Shown one piece after another: positions 1 through 5,525 of a stretch of 5,525 nt of DNA. The DNA comes from Patescibacteria group bacterium. GTDB lineage: Bacteria > Patescibacteria > Paceibacteria > Moranbacterales > UBA1568. The stretch is from contig JAUPWD010000080.1 in NCBI GenBank assembly GCA_030916685.1, positions 1-5,525 of the forward strand, given 5' to 3'. A program made the translations under genes and the position numbers. Positions within the stretch are counted from its first letter, which is position 1, and every line of letters begins with the position of its first letter. The notes beneath the pieces were generated by a model that saw only the letters and a program-made list of their open reading frames with translations, did no database searches and was not told the DNA's origin.

Positions 1-222
1 AACATACGCCTCATGATCACCATCTTCGACATTCTTATCGAGATCATATGACCAATTACCATTCGCATCCGTTTTCAGAGTTACGATGATTGGATCACTA
101 TACACGTACAATGTGATGAATGTATTTGGTAACGCCTTTCCCGAGAAGCGTACTTTGTCCTTTTCAGTCGGTTTTGACGCCTTCACTATCTCGACGCTTC
201 CGACTTCATAGCGGGCATCAAC
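1..222 (-). other. Ig-like module, copy A (truncated by window edge)
   Basis: This segment encodes residues 377-450 of the large exported protein, from VDARYEV to DGDHEAYV. It aligns without gaps to copy B at 1601-1822. Shared landmarks are DARY, VRFSGKA, PNT, GNWSYDL and EDGDHE. The strand pattern and the GNWSYDL turn followed by DGDH resemble bacterial Ig-like domains in exported proteins. The last strand is cut off by the edge. Confidence 0.8.
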
Positions 223-1350
223 CGTCTTGATCTCAGGATTTTTTCGCTCCTTCTCAGCAACATCCTTCGGATTTTCAAAGGCAACTTTATCGCGACCATC
301 TCCCGGAGAGAACTTCTTCGGGTCATACCCATTTTTCACCTCATCGCCATCGAGAAATCCATCATTGTCAGAGTCCGCCAAAAATGGATCCGTACCTCGG
401 TTTTTTTCTTCCAAATTGGTAATGCCATCCTGATCGGAGTCCTTGAATTCAATCTCCTTCACAAAGGCGATCTGATCTGCTGGAATTGAGGCTATTTCTG
501 AAATTCTCACTGGATCAACTCCTGATTTCCGCAAATCATCGATAAGCCCCCGCTTCTTTTCCTCTCGCACCTCAACTTCAAATTCATCACTTCGAATATC
601 CATCGTCACAGGAACACTCTTCGTTTCTTCGGAAACAATTTTCTCCCCGCTATTTCCGATTTTCTCTTTCTTGGATTTGAAGATGAGCTCCTGTTCGCCA
701 TTCGACAACTGCTTCGAGAGATCATTCGTGTATTCAAATTTTCCCTTTGAAACCTCCGTTCCCTTTCCGAGGTAATTCTCCTGCCCGGATGAACCCTTCG
801 AATAAAATCCAGCCTCCTGAACACCTTCGTTCTCTTCAATATCGATTTCCGTCGATATTGTCACTTCACCCGGAGTATTGATCGCAATAGGAGCATGAAC
901 AACCGGCTTCTCGTTTTCAGGCTTTCTTTCACCATCCTCATCAGCATTCTTCTTCTGATCCCCACCGATCTTCTCCGGAATGCTCGTCTTTATAACGTCT
1001 TTCTTTTCATTCTGAGCCTCATCGGAAACCTTCGGCATCTTCTCTTCCGGACGAACCACTGGGGCCTTTATTGTTTTTGGTATGACAATCTCCTGAGCAA
1101 CCTTCTTTTCACGGTACTGTTGTTTATACAATTCCTTCTTACTGAGTTCCTCCCGATAAGAGCGTTCATCAGAGCGAGAATCCTGTTCATTGCGAAAATC
1201 ACCCGGAGATGATTCGAATGTTCTTTCAAGCTCATTCGAATCTCCCAATATAAACCCATGTCCCTGTTTCGCATATACAGAAAAAATATATCCGAGCCCC
1301 GAACATGCTACGCCCAAGAGAAGAATCGACTTCGTAATTGAAAATTTCAT
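1..1350 (-). CDS. Large exported protein with TSP3-like calcium loops and an Ig-like domain (C-terminus beyond left edge)
   Basis: The frame opens at the ATG on complement 1348-1350 and stays open for 450 codons to the window edge, so the C-terminus is missing. Residues 1-27 form a signal peptide: Lys2 and Lys7, a hydrophobic core at about 8-25, and a probable signal peptidase I site after VYA (25-27). Residues 40-150 are a charged Glu/Lys-rich linker, probably extended or partly helical. Residues about 155-252 look like a beta-sandwich domain. Residues 304-337 hold two thrombospondin type 3-like loops, DSDQDGITNLEE and DSDNDGFLDGDE, whose aspartates should bind calcium. From residue 377 an Ig-like domain begins that matches the domain of the neighbouring 1373-2179 product at about 43 of 74 positions without gaps. 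The start lies 22 bp after that gene's stop, so they are probably co-transcribed. There is no clear Shine-Dalgarno sequence. A surface stalk or adhesin role is inferred; no enzyme motif is visible. Confidence 0.88.
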   Translation of the reverse strand, partial: MKFSITKSILLLGVACSGLGYIFSVYAKQGHGFILGDSNELERTFESSPGDFRNEQDSRSDERSYREELSKKELYKQQYREKKVAQEIVIPKTIKAPVVRPEEKMPKVSDEAQNEKKDVIKTSIPEKIGGDQKKNADEDGERKPENEKPVVHAPIAINTPGEVTISTEIDIEENEGVQEAGFYSKGSSGQENYLGKGTEVSKGKFEYTNDLSKQLSNGEQELIFKSKKEKIGNSGEKIVSEETKSVPVTMDIRSDEFEVEVREEKKRGLIDDLRKSGVDPVRISEIASIPADQIAFVKEIEFKDSDQDGITNLEEKNRGTDPFLADSDNDGFLDGDEVKNGYDPKKFSPGDGRDKVAFENPKDVAEKERKNPEIKTVDARYEVGSVEIVKASKPTEKDKVRFSGKALPNTFITLYVYSDPIIVTLKTDANGNWSYDLDKNVEDGDHEAYV

Positions 1351-1372
1351 AGAGACAGTTCCCGTGAAAAAA

Positions 1373-2179
1373 TTATCGGGCGGCACGACGACTCACAACA
1401 ATGAGCGCGATACCGAAAAACACTAATATAGAAATGAAAGCGACGATCACATACTCGAACCGGGATCGCTCCAATGGAGATTGATTCTCCTCCATCACTG
1501 CAGCACTCGCCACCGGCTTTACGGTAATAGCTTCCGCCGTCTTCACGAATCCGACACCCTCTCCATAGGCGGATATCTTCCCTGTCGCATCCGTCACCGC
1601 GACGAATACCTCATGATCCCCATCTTCCAGATCCTGTGTCAGATCGTATGACCAATTCCCCTCGGCATCAGACTGCACCACCACTACCGTCGGGGTACTG
1701 TAGATATAAATCGTTACCGAGGTGTTGGGAGTTGCTTTTCCAGAAAAACGCACAATGTCCTTTTTACCAGGCGCATTCGCCCTGATTCGCTCCACCTTCT
1801 CCACCCGATAACGTGCATCAAGCTTCTTCTGAGTGCCAGTAGTCACTTTTTCACTCGCAATAACCGCTTTCACATCTTCTTGTACAGTCGTACTCGTGAC
1901 TCCGACCGGTGTCGTGATTTTTTTATCAGTAATAGGCGCACTTTCCTCAGATATGCTCTTTTGAGGGATATCTATCTTCGTCCCTTTGAGGATTTTTCCC
2001 GAAGAATCCCTTACGACGCCATCATTATCGACATTTAGATTTATATCGGCGGCAAAAATCCGAGGCGCGCTCCCCTGCGTCCCCAAACCGAATACGGCGG
2101 TCACAATAAAAATTCCCACCACCAGACTCACGATACGAACTCCCGAAAAAAAATCCTTATCCCGTGTATTGTATTTCAT
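1373..2179 (-). CDS. Exported Ig-like domain protein with C-terminal membrane anchor
   Basis: This is a complete 268-residue protein, from the ATG at complement 2177-2179 to TAA. Residues about 14-33 are a hydrophobic export signal, with a plausible signal peptidase site near IFAAD (41-45). Residues 46-118 are a low-complexity Ser/Thr/Lys-rich linker. Residues 120-213 are an Ig-like domain with the landmarks VRFSGKA, PNT, GNWSYDL and EDGDHE. Residues about 242-262 form a second transmembrane segment followed by a basic tail (SRRAAR), the layout of a type I anchored protein. There is no LPXTG-like sorting motif. The start lies 12 bp after the methyltransferase stop, and the gene is followed 22 bp later by the larger paralog at 1-1350, so one transcript is likely. 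No Shine-Dalgarno is seen. If the first hydrophobic segment is not cleaved, the protein would be a two-pass loop instead. Its molecular role is not recognisable; surface attachment or envelope architecture is an inference. Confidence 0.9.
   Translation of the reverse strand: MKYNTRDKDFFSGVRIVSLVVGIFIVTAVFGLGTQGSAPRIFAADINLNVDNDGVVRDSSGKILKGTKIDIPQKSISEESAPITDKKITTPVGVTSTTVQEDVKAVIASEKVTTGTQKKLDARYRVEKVERIRANAPGKKDIVRFSGKATPNTSVTIYIYSTPTVVVVQSDAEGNWSYDLTQDLEDGDHEVFVAVTDATGKISAYGEGVGFVKTAEAITVKPVASAAVMEENQSPLERSRFEYVIVAFISILVFFGIALIVVSRRAAR
1601..1822 (-). other. Ig-like module, copy B
   Basis: This segment encodes residues 120-193 of the anchored Ig protein and is the gap-free counterpart of copy A at 1-222, with about 58% identical residues by hand alignment. 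The domain continues to about residue 213. The two copies point to duplication of the module, or of the whole gene, followed by divergence of the regions around it. Confidence 0.8.
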
Positions 2180-2191
2180 ATTTTTTGTTAT

Positions 2192-2704
2192 TCAGCGTAT
2201 CTTCATTTTACCCCGAATATGGAATCCCGCAATAGCGCCCGCAACCGAAACATTGAGTGATTCCTTCTTCCCCTGCATGGGAATACTGACAATTGCATCG
2301 CAGAGGTCAAGTATTTTTTTCGGAATGCCATCAATCTCATTCCCGACGATGAGAGCAACTTTCCCAGCCGGTTTGAAATCCTGATAATCGATACTCTTTT
2401 GATTGATTTCGAGTCCGACTATCTGAAAGCCTTCTTTCTTAAGTTTGGATAACAGTATCGAGATATTCTTTCGGCTCTCCCAAGGAATCCAAGTTTCGGC
2501 TCCCAAAGCTGTTTTTTTCAGCTCTTTTTCCGCAGTCGTCAGATACTGTCTCCCTGGCAGAGCAGGTACCGGCGTATACCCGACACAATATATCTTCGCC
2601 ACCCCAATCCCATCAGCAGATCTGAAAATCGACCCGACATTATGGGCGCTTCGAAGATCATGGAGAATGAAGATGAGCTGAGAGTCTTGAGACATACCAA
2701 GCAT
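2192..2704 (-). CDS. SpoU/TrmH-family RNA 2'-O-methyltransferase
   Basis: This 170-residue SPOUT-class enzyme transfers a methyl group from S-adenosylmethionine to a ribose 2'-OH in tRNA or rRNA. All three family motifs are present: motif 1 with NVGSIFR (22-28), motif 2 ALIVGNEIDGIP (117-128), and motif 3 from IPMQ (141-144) through ESLNVSVAGAIAGF (148-161). Motifs 2 and 3 form the C-terminal trefoil knot that binds the cofactor and the dimer interface. The length fits a bare catalytic domain; the extra N-terminal RNA-binding domain of RlmB-type enzymes is absent. The target (tRNA Gm18, wobble base or rRNA) cannot be assigned. The assigned ATG is 4 bp from the palindromic spacer; Met4 (complement 2693-2695) is an equally plausible start, and neither has a Shine-Dalgarno sequence. 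It ends in TGA (complement 2192-2194), evidence for TGA as a stop in this organism. The Ig-protein gene follows after 12 bp. Confidence 0.93.
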   Translation of the reverse strand: MLGMSQDSQLIFILHDLRSAHNVGSIFRSADGIGVAKIYCVGYTPVPALPGRQYLTTAEKELKKTALGAETWIPWESRKNISILLSKLKKEGFQIVGLEINQKSIDYQDFKPAGKVALIVGNEIDGIPKKILDLCDAIVSIPMQGKKESLNVSVAGAIAGFHIRGKMKIR

Positions 2705-2708
2705 TAAT

Positions 2709-2815
2709 AATTTTCAATTCCTAATTTTCAATTTTCAAACAATGACCTAATTTCTTAATTTTGAAATTAAAACATTGATAATTGTTTAGAAATTAGAAAT
2801 TGTAAATTAGAAATT
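2709..2815. repeat. AT-rich long imperfect palindrome filling the intergenic spacer
   Basis: Bases 2709-2743 pair with 2781-2815 over 35 positions without a gap: 26 Watson-Crick pairs, 4 T-G pairs and 5 mismatches by hand count. Inside lies a second perfect 7-bp stem, 2755-2761 with 2764-2770. The left arm is built from repeats of AATTTTCA; the reverse complement of the right arm reads AATTTCTAA, so TC and CT are swapped at matching places. The element takes up nearly all of the 121 bp between the glycosidase stop and the methyltransferase start. It has no clean T-tract, so it is not a standard intrinsic terminator. It resembles a small non-autonomous inverted-repeat element (MITE-like) or a structured RNA spacer. 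No terminal target duplication is evident. Confidence 0.75.
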
Positions 2816-2825
2816 CTTCTTCGCC

Positions 2826-3842
2826 TTAGCGAAAAAGCTCCTTCGCCGTATTCCATACTTCAGGATGTCCTTTCTTTTCCTTCAGCCAATACCACCATTC
2901 CCCACCCCAGAGATATATCTCTCCAAATCCGACTCGCTTCGCATAGATCACAACCTCTCGTAATTGTTTTTCATCCATCGTCTTCCACTGTTCTTCGAGA
3001 GGGGCATCAGCCACCCATCCATTCGCCCATGGCTCCGCCTGCAACTCGATGACAGAAAAATTTTCCTGATGCGTGAGCAACCTGGTAATTTTTTCCTTAA
3101 AGCGGAAGAAGTTCGGTCCGAGCGGATAGGTCACATAACCTGTTCCTGGCTTGTAAATCTTGCGATACATGGTCGTCCCAAATTCATCTCCTCGACTCGC
3201 CGCCCGGAACCAGAGCGAGAGCTCGCCGCTATCTGTCAACATAACATTACGCGTCGGATCAATCGATTTTACGAGAGCCACTTCTTCTTCGAGTTGATTG
3301 GCATCAAATTTCGGACAGATACCGAAGAAGACGAGGAATGGTTCGTTTTCAACCTGCCATTTCACGATTTCTGGATGACCTCGATATCGTTCTACTGATT
3401 TCCGGAGCATCTTGAAGAGAGCCTGTTTCCGAATCGCATCACTTTCATTTGCCCACTCCGGAATATGGCATTCCGGCCATCTCGGTACACGCTGTCCGAT
3501 AGAGAGAATCACCTCGACATTTCTTTTCTTCGCCTCAGCAAGCTGCCAGTCTACATCGGAAAAATCATATTGCCCACGCTCTTTTTCCACGAGATCCCAG
3601 TACACCGGCAATCGCATCTTCTTCACTCCCACTTCATCAAGAAGGGCGATGTAGGTCTCTCTCCAGTCCAAACCAAGTGCTTCCGCATAGCGACTCGAAA
3701 ATGTCATACCGAGGGACACATCCTCCCGAGGACTTGGGCCAGGTAGATTGAAATACCCGAAAAGAAGAAGGAGTAAGGCGATAGCTGATCCAACAAAAAG
3801 CCACACGATCTTCAGAAAATGCTTCGCGGATTGAAAACTCAT
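2826..3842 (-). CDS. Membrane-anchored clan GH-A-like glycoside hydrolase
   Basis: This is a 338-residue protein with an N-terminal signal anchor (about residues 10-31) followed by a short Pro-rich linker (LPGPSPRE) and one catalytic domain outside the membrane. The domain reads as a (beta/alpha)8 barrel of clan GH-A. Residues 76-93 (MRLPVYWDLVE, then GQYDF) match the strand-2 region shared by GH5, GH10, GH39 and GH42 relatives. WQVENEP (162-168) carries the probable acid/base Glu167 after Asn166. VIELQAEPW (264-272) is the likely strand-7 nucleophile region, with Glu266 or Glu270. The aromatic run LWGGEWWYWL (311-320) fits the sugar-binding strand 8. The substrate cannot be assigned; a beta-linked glycan is the default expectation. 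The EamA permease gene lies 35 bp upstream. The start has no Shine-Dalgarno sequence, but the signal anchor begins right after it, which supports the chosen ATG. Confidence 0.88.
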   Translation of the reverse strand: MSFQSAKHFLKIVWLFVGSAIALLLLLFGYFNLPGPSPREDVSLGMTFSSRYAEALGLDWRETYIALLDEVGVKKMRLPVYWDLVEKERGQYDFSDVDWQLAEAKKRNVEVILSIGQRVPRWPECHIPEWANESDAIRKQALFKMLRKSVERYRGHPEIVKWQVENEPFLVFFGICPKFDANQLEEEVALVKSIDPTRNVMLTDSGELSLWFRAASRGDEFGTTMYRKIYKPGTGYVTYPLGPNFFRFKEKITRLLTHQENFSVIELQAEPWANGWVADAPLEEQWKTMDEKQLREVVIYAKRVGFGEIYLWGGEWWYWLKEKKGHPEVWNTAKELFR

Positions 3843-3853
3843 ATGAGGGGAAA

Positions 3854-3870
3854 ATATTAGATATTAGATA
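3854..3870. repeat. Short heptamer repeat (ATATTAG) in spacer
   Basis: About 2.4 direct copies of ATATTAG lie in the 35-bp gap between the permease stop and the glycosidase start. On the minus strand this reads CTAATATCTAATAT, which contains -10-like sequence, but no matching -35 is evident. It may be chance AT-richness or a weak internal promoter. Confidence 0.4.
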
Positions 3871-3877
3871 CTGAGGA

Positions 3878-4822
3878 TTAGAGTAGCGCGGCTGTATTTC
3901 CGGTTACCGACAATAACCAAATACCGAGAATAATAAGCCCCAATGCCAATGCCTTTTGCACCCAATCATTGAAAGCAAGCTTCTCCCCGTAAATCTTCGG
4001 AAAGAAAAAGGAGAGTCCCAGTGAGAGAATAAACACAAACGCGAATTGCGTTCCATTCAAGGCATGTACGAGAGAGAGTGGTCCGATAGAAACGGCATAG
4101 GCGAGAAGGAATGCTGCCACCCCTCCACTCACTTTATTCACACCAAAGAGAAATCCCGTCATGGCGTGATGCGGATGTGGTTCGGAAAATTGCGTGGAAT
4201 AAAAGAAAATCTCCTTCCGAAAAACAGGCACGAGAAGGAGTGAGAACCCCGCGAAAAACATCCCGGCACGCGACCAGAAATAGCCATTCACAAAATTCAT
4301 TTCCCCATAAGAAACCTTCAAAAGAACGATTGAGAAGGCGAAGAGAACTCCCGAAAGAAGAGCTGTCTTCGGTACCGTATCGGATTTCTTCAACGGGAGA
4401 TCAAAAGAGATGAATAGCGCTCCACCGACAAGGAGTGAAAAGGCAAGCAATATCTCCGGACTGAGCGATAGTGGATTCCCCTGGAAAAGCCGTGCTCCCA
4501 GAGTGATAAGAAATGATGCGACAGCGACCACCACTCCGACGAGCGGGGCGACTTTTGCAATCTCGCTTCTTTGCACCGCAGCATAAAACGCGACCAGGGC
4601 GTAGAGAAAGAGAAACCCGGAAATAATGGCTACCCCGACAAATCGCAATCCATACCATTCCACCCCGAAAGGAATGAATCCTAAGGCGAAGGAGCTGAAG
4701 AGTGCCATCATGAACGCATACATCGCAGCGGATGCGATGCGACCAGAAAGAAGAAACTTATCCAGCACCGCGACGACCGCGGAGAGAAAATACGAGAATA
4801 TTGAAATGAAAATCCAAAGCAT
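3878..4822 (-). CDS. EamA/DMT-superfamily permease-like integral membrane protein
   Basis: This is a 314-residue, very hydrophobic protein with about ten predicted membrane helices (approximately 3-21, 32-50, 58-80, 88-111, 124-141, 152-170, 181-199, 222-244, 249-273 and 288-306). It shows the two-fold internal layout of drug/metabolite transporters: the first half has AVQRSEIAKVAPLVGVV (82-98), and the second half the equivalent AVSIGPLSLVHALNGTQF (243-260), each at the end of a helix pair as in EamA repeats. Length and helix number are normal for the family. A His-rich cytoplasmic or external loop, EPHPHH (214-219), is unusual and could bind metal, though this is speculative. DMT members move amino acids, nucleotide sugars, drugs or other metabolites; the substrate cannot be told here. 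The start is the first ATG after an extended -10 element. The glycosidase follows after 35 bp, suggesting one transcript. Confidence 0.87.
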   Translation of the reverse strand: MLWIFISIFSYFLSAVVAVLDKFLLSGRIASAAMYAFMMALFSSFALGFIPFGVEWYGLRFVGVAIISGFLFLYALVAFYAAVQRSEIAKVAPLVGVVVAVASFLITLGARLFQGNPLSLSPEILLAFSLLVGGALFISFDLPLKKSDTVPKTALLSGVLFAFSIVLLKVSYGEMNFVNGYFWSRAGMFFAGFSLLLVPVFRKEIFFYSTQFSEPHPHHAMTGFLFGVNKVSGGVAAFLLAYAVSIGPLSLVHALNGTQFAFVFILSLGLSFFFPKIYGEKLAFNDWVQKALALGLIILGIWLLSVTGNTAALL

Positions 4823-4850
4823 GTCTATCTTTCTTTTTGTTTATGGTATT

Positions 4851-4859
4851 ATTGTAGCA
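4851..4859 (-). promoter_or_regulatory. Candidate extended -10 promoter for the permease operon
   Basis: On the minus strand the sequence TGCTACAAT matches an extended -10 element (TGn followed by TACAAT). It would start transcription about 22 bases before the permease ATG. No good -35 hexamer sits at 16-18 bp; a TTGATA at 4884-4889 is 27 bp away and too far. It lies in the 63-bp gap after the Ig-protein stop, so the permease, the glycosidase and perhaps the downstream genes may form a unit separate from the surface protein. Confidence 0.45.
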
Positions 4860-4885
4860 TTTTTTTAGAGATATTTCTGAATGTA

Positions 4886-5525
4886 TCAATAATATCGTAC
4901 CCCACTCACTTTCCCATTGGTGATCGTGATGGAGGCCGACTTCACATTCCCCAGTGTGTCATAGGCAGATACGGAGACGGTGGCATTTTTGAGTTTCTTG
5001 GCGGTATAGAGGATAGAGCCTACATTGTTCGCTCGTTTCTTCTTGGTACCGTTCACGGAGACGAACATGGCTTGGATGCCTGATCGGTCACTGGCTGATG
5101 CCTTCACTGCGAAGCTCTTGGTGATGATGGTTCCTTTCTTTGGAGTGAGGAGTGTGATGTAGGGAGCGACTCGCTCTCCTTTCTTGTAGGTGATCTTGCT
5201 GGAGATTTTCTTTTTCTTCTTTTTCTTTTTCTTGCTGGAGGAAGAAGAACTACTGCTTGAGGTGACGGTTGGAGCGGTAATAGTGAAAGAAGTGACAGCA
5301 AGGGGGGTGCTTGGATTGCTTGAGGAGTCCGTTGCCGTGATCGTGCAGTTCGTGTGGGTGCCTACGGAGAGGGTGGAGAAGGTGATGGTATTACTCCCTG
5401 ATGTGGCTGTGGTAGTGGATGAGGTACAGTCTCCTCCATAGGTGAGAGTGCCTCCTTCAGTGGTAGAGAAGGTGTAGTCAGGAGTGGTATTGGTAGAAGT
5501 AGCGATGGCTGATGATTCAGTGAGG
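4886..5525 (-). CDS. C-terminal part of an exported Ig-like repeat protein (N-terminus beyond right edge)
   Basis: The minus-strand frame ending in TGA at complement 4886-4888 is open all the way to the right edge: 212 residues are visible and the start lies outside. A GTG at complement 5105-5107 gives a shorter reading, but the protein pattern continues well beyond it. Visible residues about 15-82 form an Ig-like domain rich in Thr/Ser with GGTLTYGGDC, NTITF, GTHTNCTITATD and a possible disulfide between Cys33 and Cys60; this domain type is usually found in tandem, so more copies probably lie upstream. Residues 89-106 are nine Ser then nine Lys. Residues about 118-203 are a second Ig-like domain (TPKKG, ASASDRSGI, VSVSAYDTLGNV). 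It ends KVSGVRYY with no LPXTG, PEP-CTERM or transmembrane anchor. It is probably a secreted or surface adhesin-like protein; how it is retained is unknown. Confidence 0.85.
   Translation of the reverse strand, partial: LTESSAIATSTNTTPDYTFSTTEGGTLTYGGDCTSSTTTATSGSNTITFSTLSVGTHTNCTITATDSSSNPSTPLAVTSFTITAPTVTSSSSSSSSSKKKKKKKKKISSKITYKKGERVAPYITLLTPKKGTIITKSFAVKASASDRSGIQAMFVSVNGTKKKRANNVGSILYTAKKLKNATVSVSAYDTLGNVKSASITITNGKVSGVRYY
5207..5260 (-). repeat. Ser9-Lys9 low-complexity linker
   Basis: Nine serine codons (5234-5260) are followed directly by nine lysine codons (5207-5233) inside the Ig-like protein, joining its two visible domains. The serines use TCA, AGC, AGT, TCT and TCC, so the tract is not a simple DNA repeat, whereas the lysines are an AAG/AAA purine run that could slip. 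The linker would be flexible, then strongly positive. Confidence 0.9.

Noticed and set aside
895..1212. Plus-strand hydrophobic ORF of 105 residues
   Set aside because: It is antisense to the charged linker of the large exported protein; its Leu/Phe-rich translation is what antisense Glu/Lys codons produce.
1302..1320. Lipoprotein signal at Cys16 of the large exported protein
   Set aside because: The residues before the cysteine (LGVAC) do not fit a lipobox well; a signal peptidase I site after VYA is more convincing.
2000..2045. EF-hand or dockerin-like loop (NVDNDGVVRDSSG) after the signal peptide of the anchored Ig protein
   Set aside because: It has a DxDG core but lacks the acidic residue at position 12 and a paired second loop, so calcium binding is not supported.
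2705..2825. CRISPR-like or tandem repeat array in the AT-rich spacer
   Set aside because: The repeated AATTTTCA units form inverted arms with no regular spacers, so it is a palindrome and not an array.
4861..4880. Possible intrinsic terminator (T-run beside a short AGAGATATTTCT palindrome)
   Set aside because: On the minus strand, where the genes lie, the run is A and follows the weak stem, so the layout is wrong for a terminator of the Ig-protein gene.
4886..5107. A separate 73-residue gene starting at GTG
   Set aside because: The same frame is open and carries coherent Ig-like and linker sequence to the window edge, so the GTG is an internal valine codon.
5104..5301. Minus-strand ORF rich in Leu, Pro and Arg
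   Set aside because: It is an out-of-frame reading of the Ser/Lys linker region, with low-complexity translation and no domain.
1..5525. Recoded TGA (glycine or tryptophan)
   Set aside because: TGA ends two genes at natural family boundaries (complement 2192-2194 and 4886-4888), and no gene needs an internal TGA to stay in frame.

Overview
The window is a gene-dense stretch with every supported gene on the minus strand, so transcription runs from right to left. I read six coding regions, two of them cut by the window edges. The most likely source is an uncultivated member of the Candidate Phyla Radiation (Patescibacteria, perhaps a Moranbacteria- or Parcubacteria-like lineage). This is an inference from gene content and style: short spacers, poor Shine-Dalgarno signals, large envelope proteins built from Ig-like and thrombospondin type 3-like modules, a small membrane-anchored glycosidase, an EamA-type permease, and an AT-rich palindromic spacer. 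Two genes end in TGA, so the glycine-recoded TGA of Gracilibacteria/Absconditabacteria is unlikely.

In transcription order: (1) the C-terminal 212 residues of a secreted or surface Ig-like protein with a nine-serine/nine-lysine linker (4886-5525, N-terminus beyond the right edge); (2) a ten-helix EamA/DMT-type permease (3878-4822), preceded by an extended -10 promoter candidate; (3) a membrane-anchored clan GH-A-like glycoside hydrolase (2826-3842); (4) a 121-bp AT-rich spacer almost filled by a long imperfect palindrome (2709-2815); (5) a compact SpoU/TrmH-family RNA 2'-O-methyltransferase (2192-2704); (6) a 268-residue Ig-domain protein with a signal peptide and a C-terminal membrane anchor (1373-2179); (7) the first 450 residues of a larger protein with TSP3-like calcium loops and a closely related Ig domain (1-1350, running off the left edge).

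Most of the content concerns the cell surface: three exported adhesin- or stalk-like proteins, an outward-facing glycosidase and a permease. The RNA methyltransferase is the housekeeping exception, apparently co-transcribed with the two paralogous Ig proteins (spacers of 12 and 22 bp). The glycosidase and permease are adjacent (35 bp apart) and could act on and take up related compounds, but this is only suggested by position. There is no gene-free stretch over 300 bases, and I saw no tRNA, rRNA, CRISPR array, transposase or convincing intrinsic terminator.

The least ordinary items are the palindrome that occupies a whole spacer and stops 4 bp before a start codon, the tandem Ig paralogs of which only one carries calcium loops, and the codon-diverse Ser9-Lys9 linker. 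I see no clearly novel multi-gene system.
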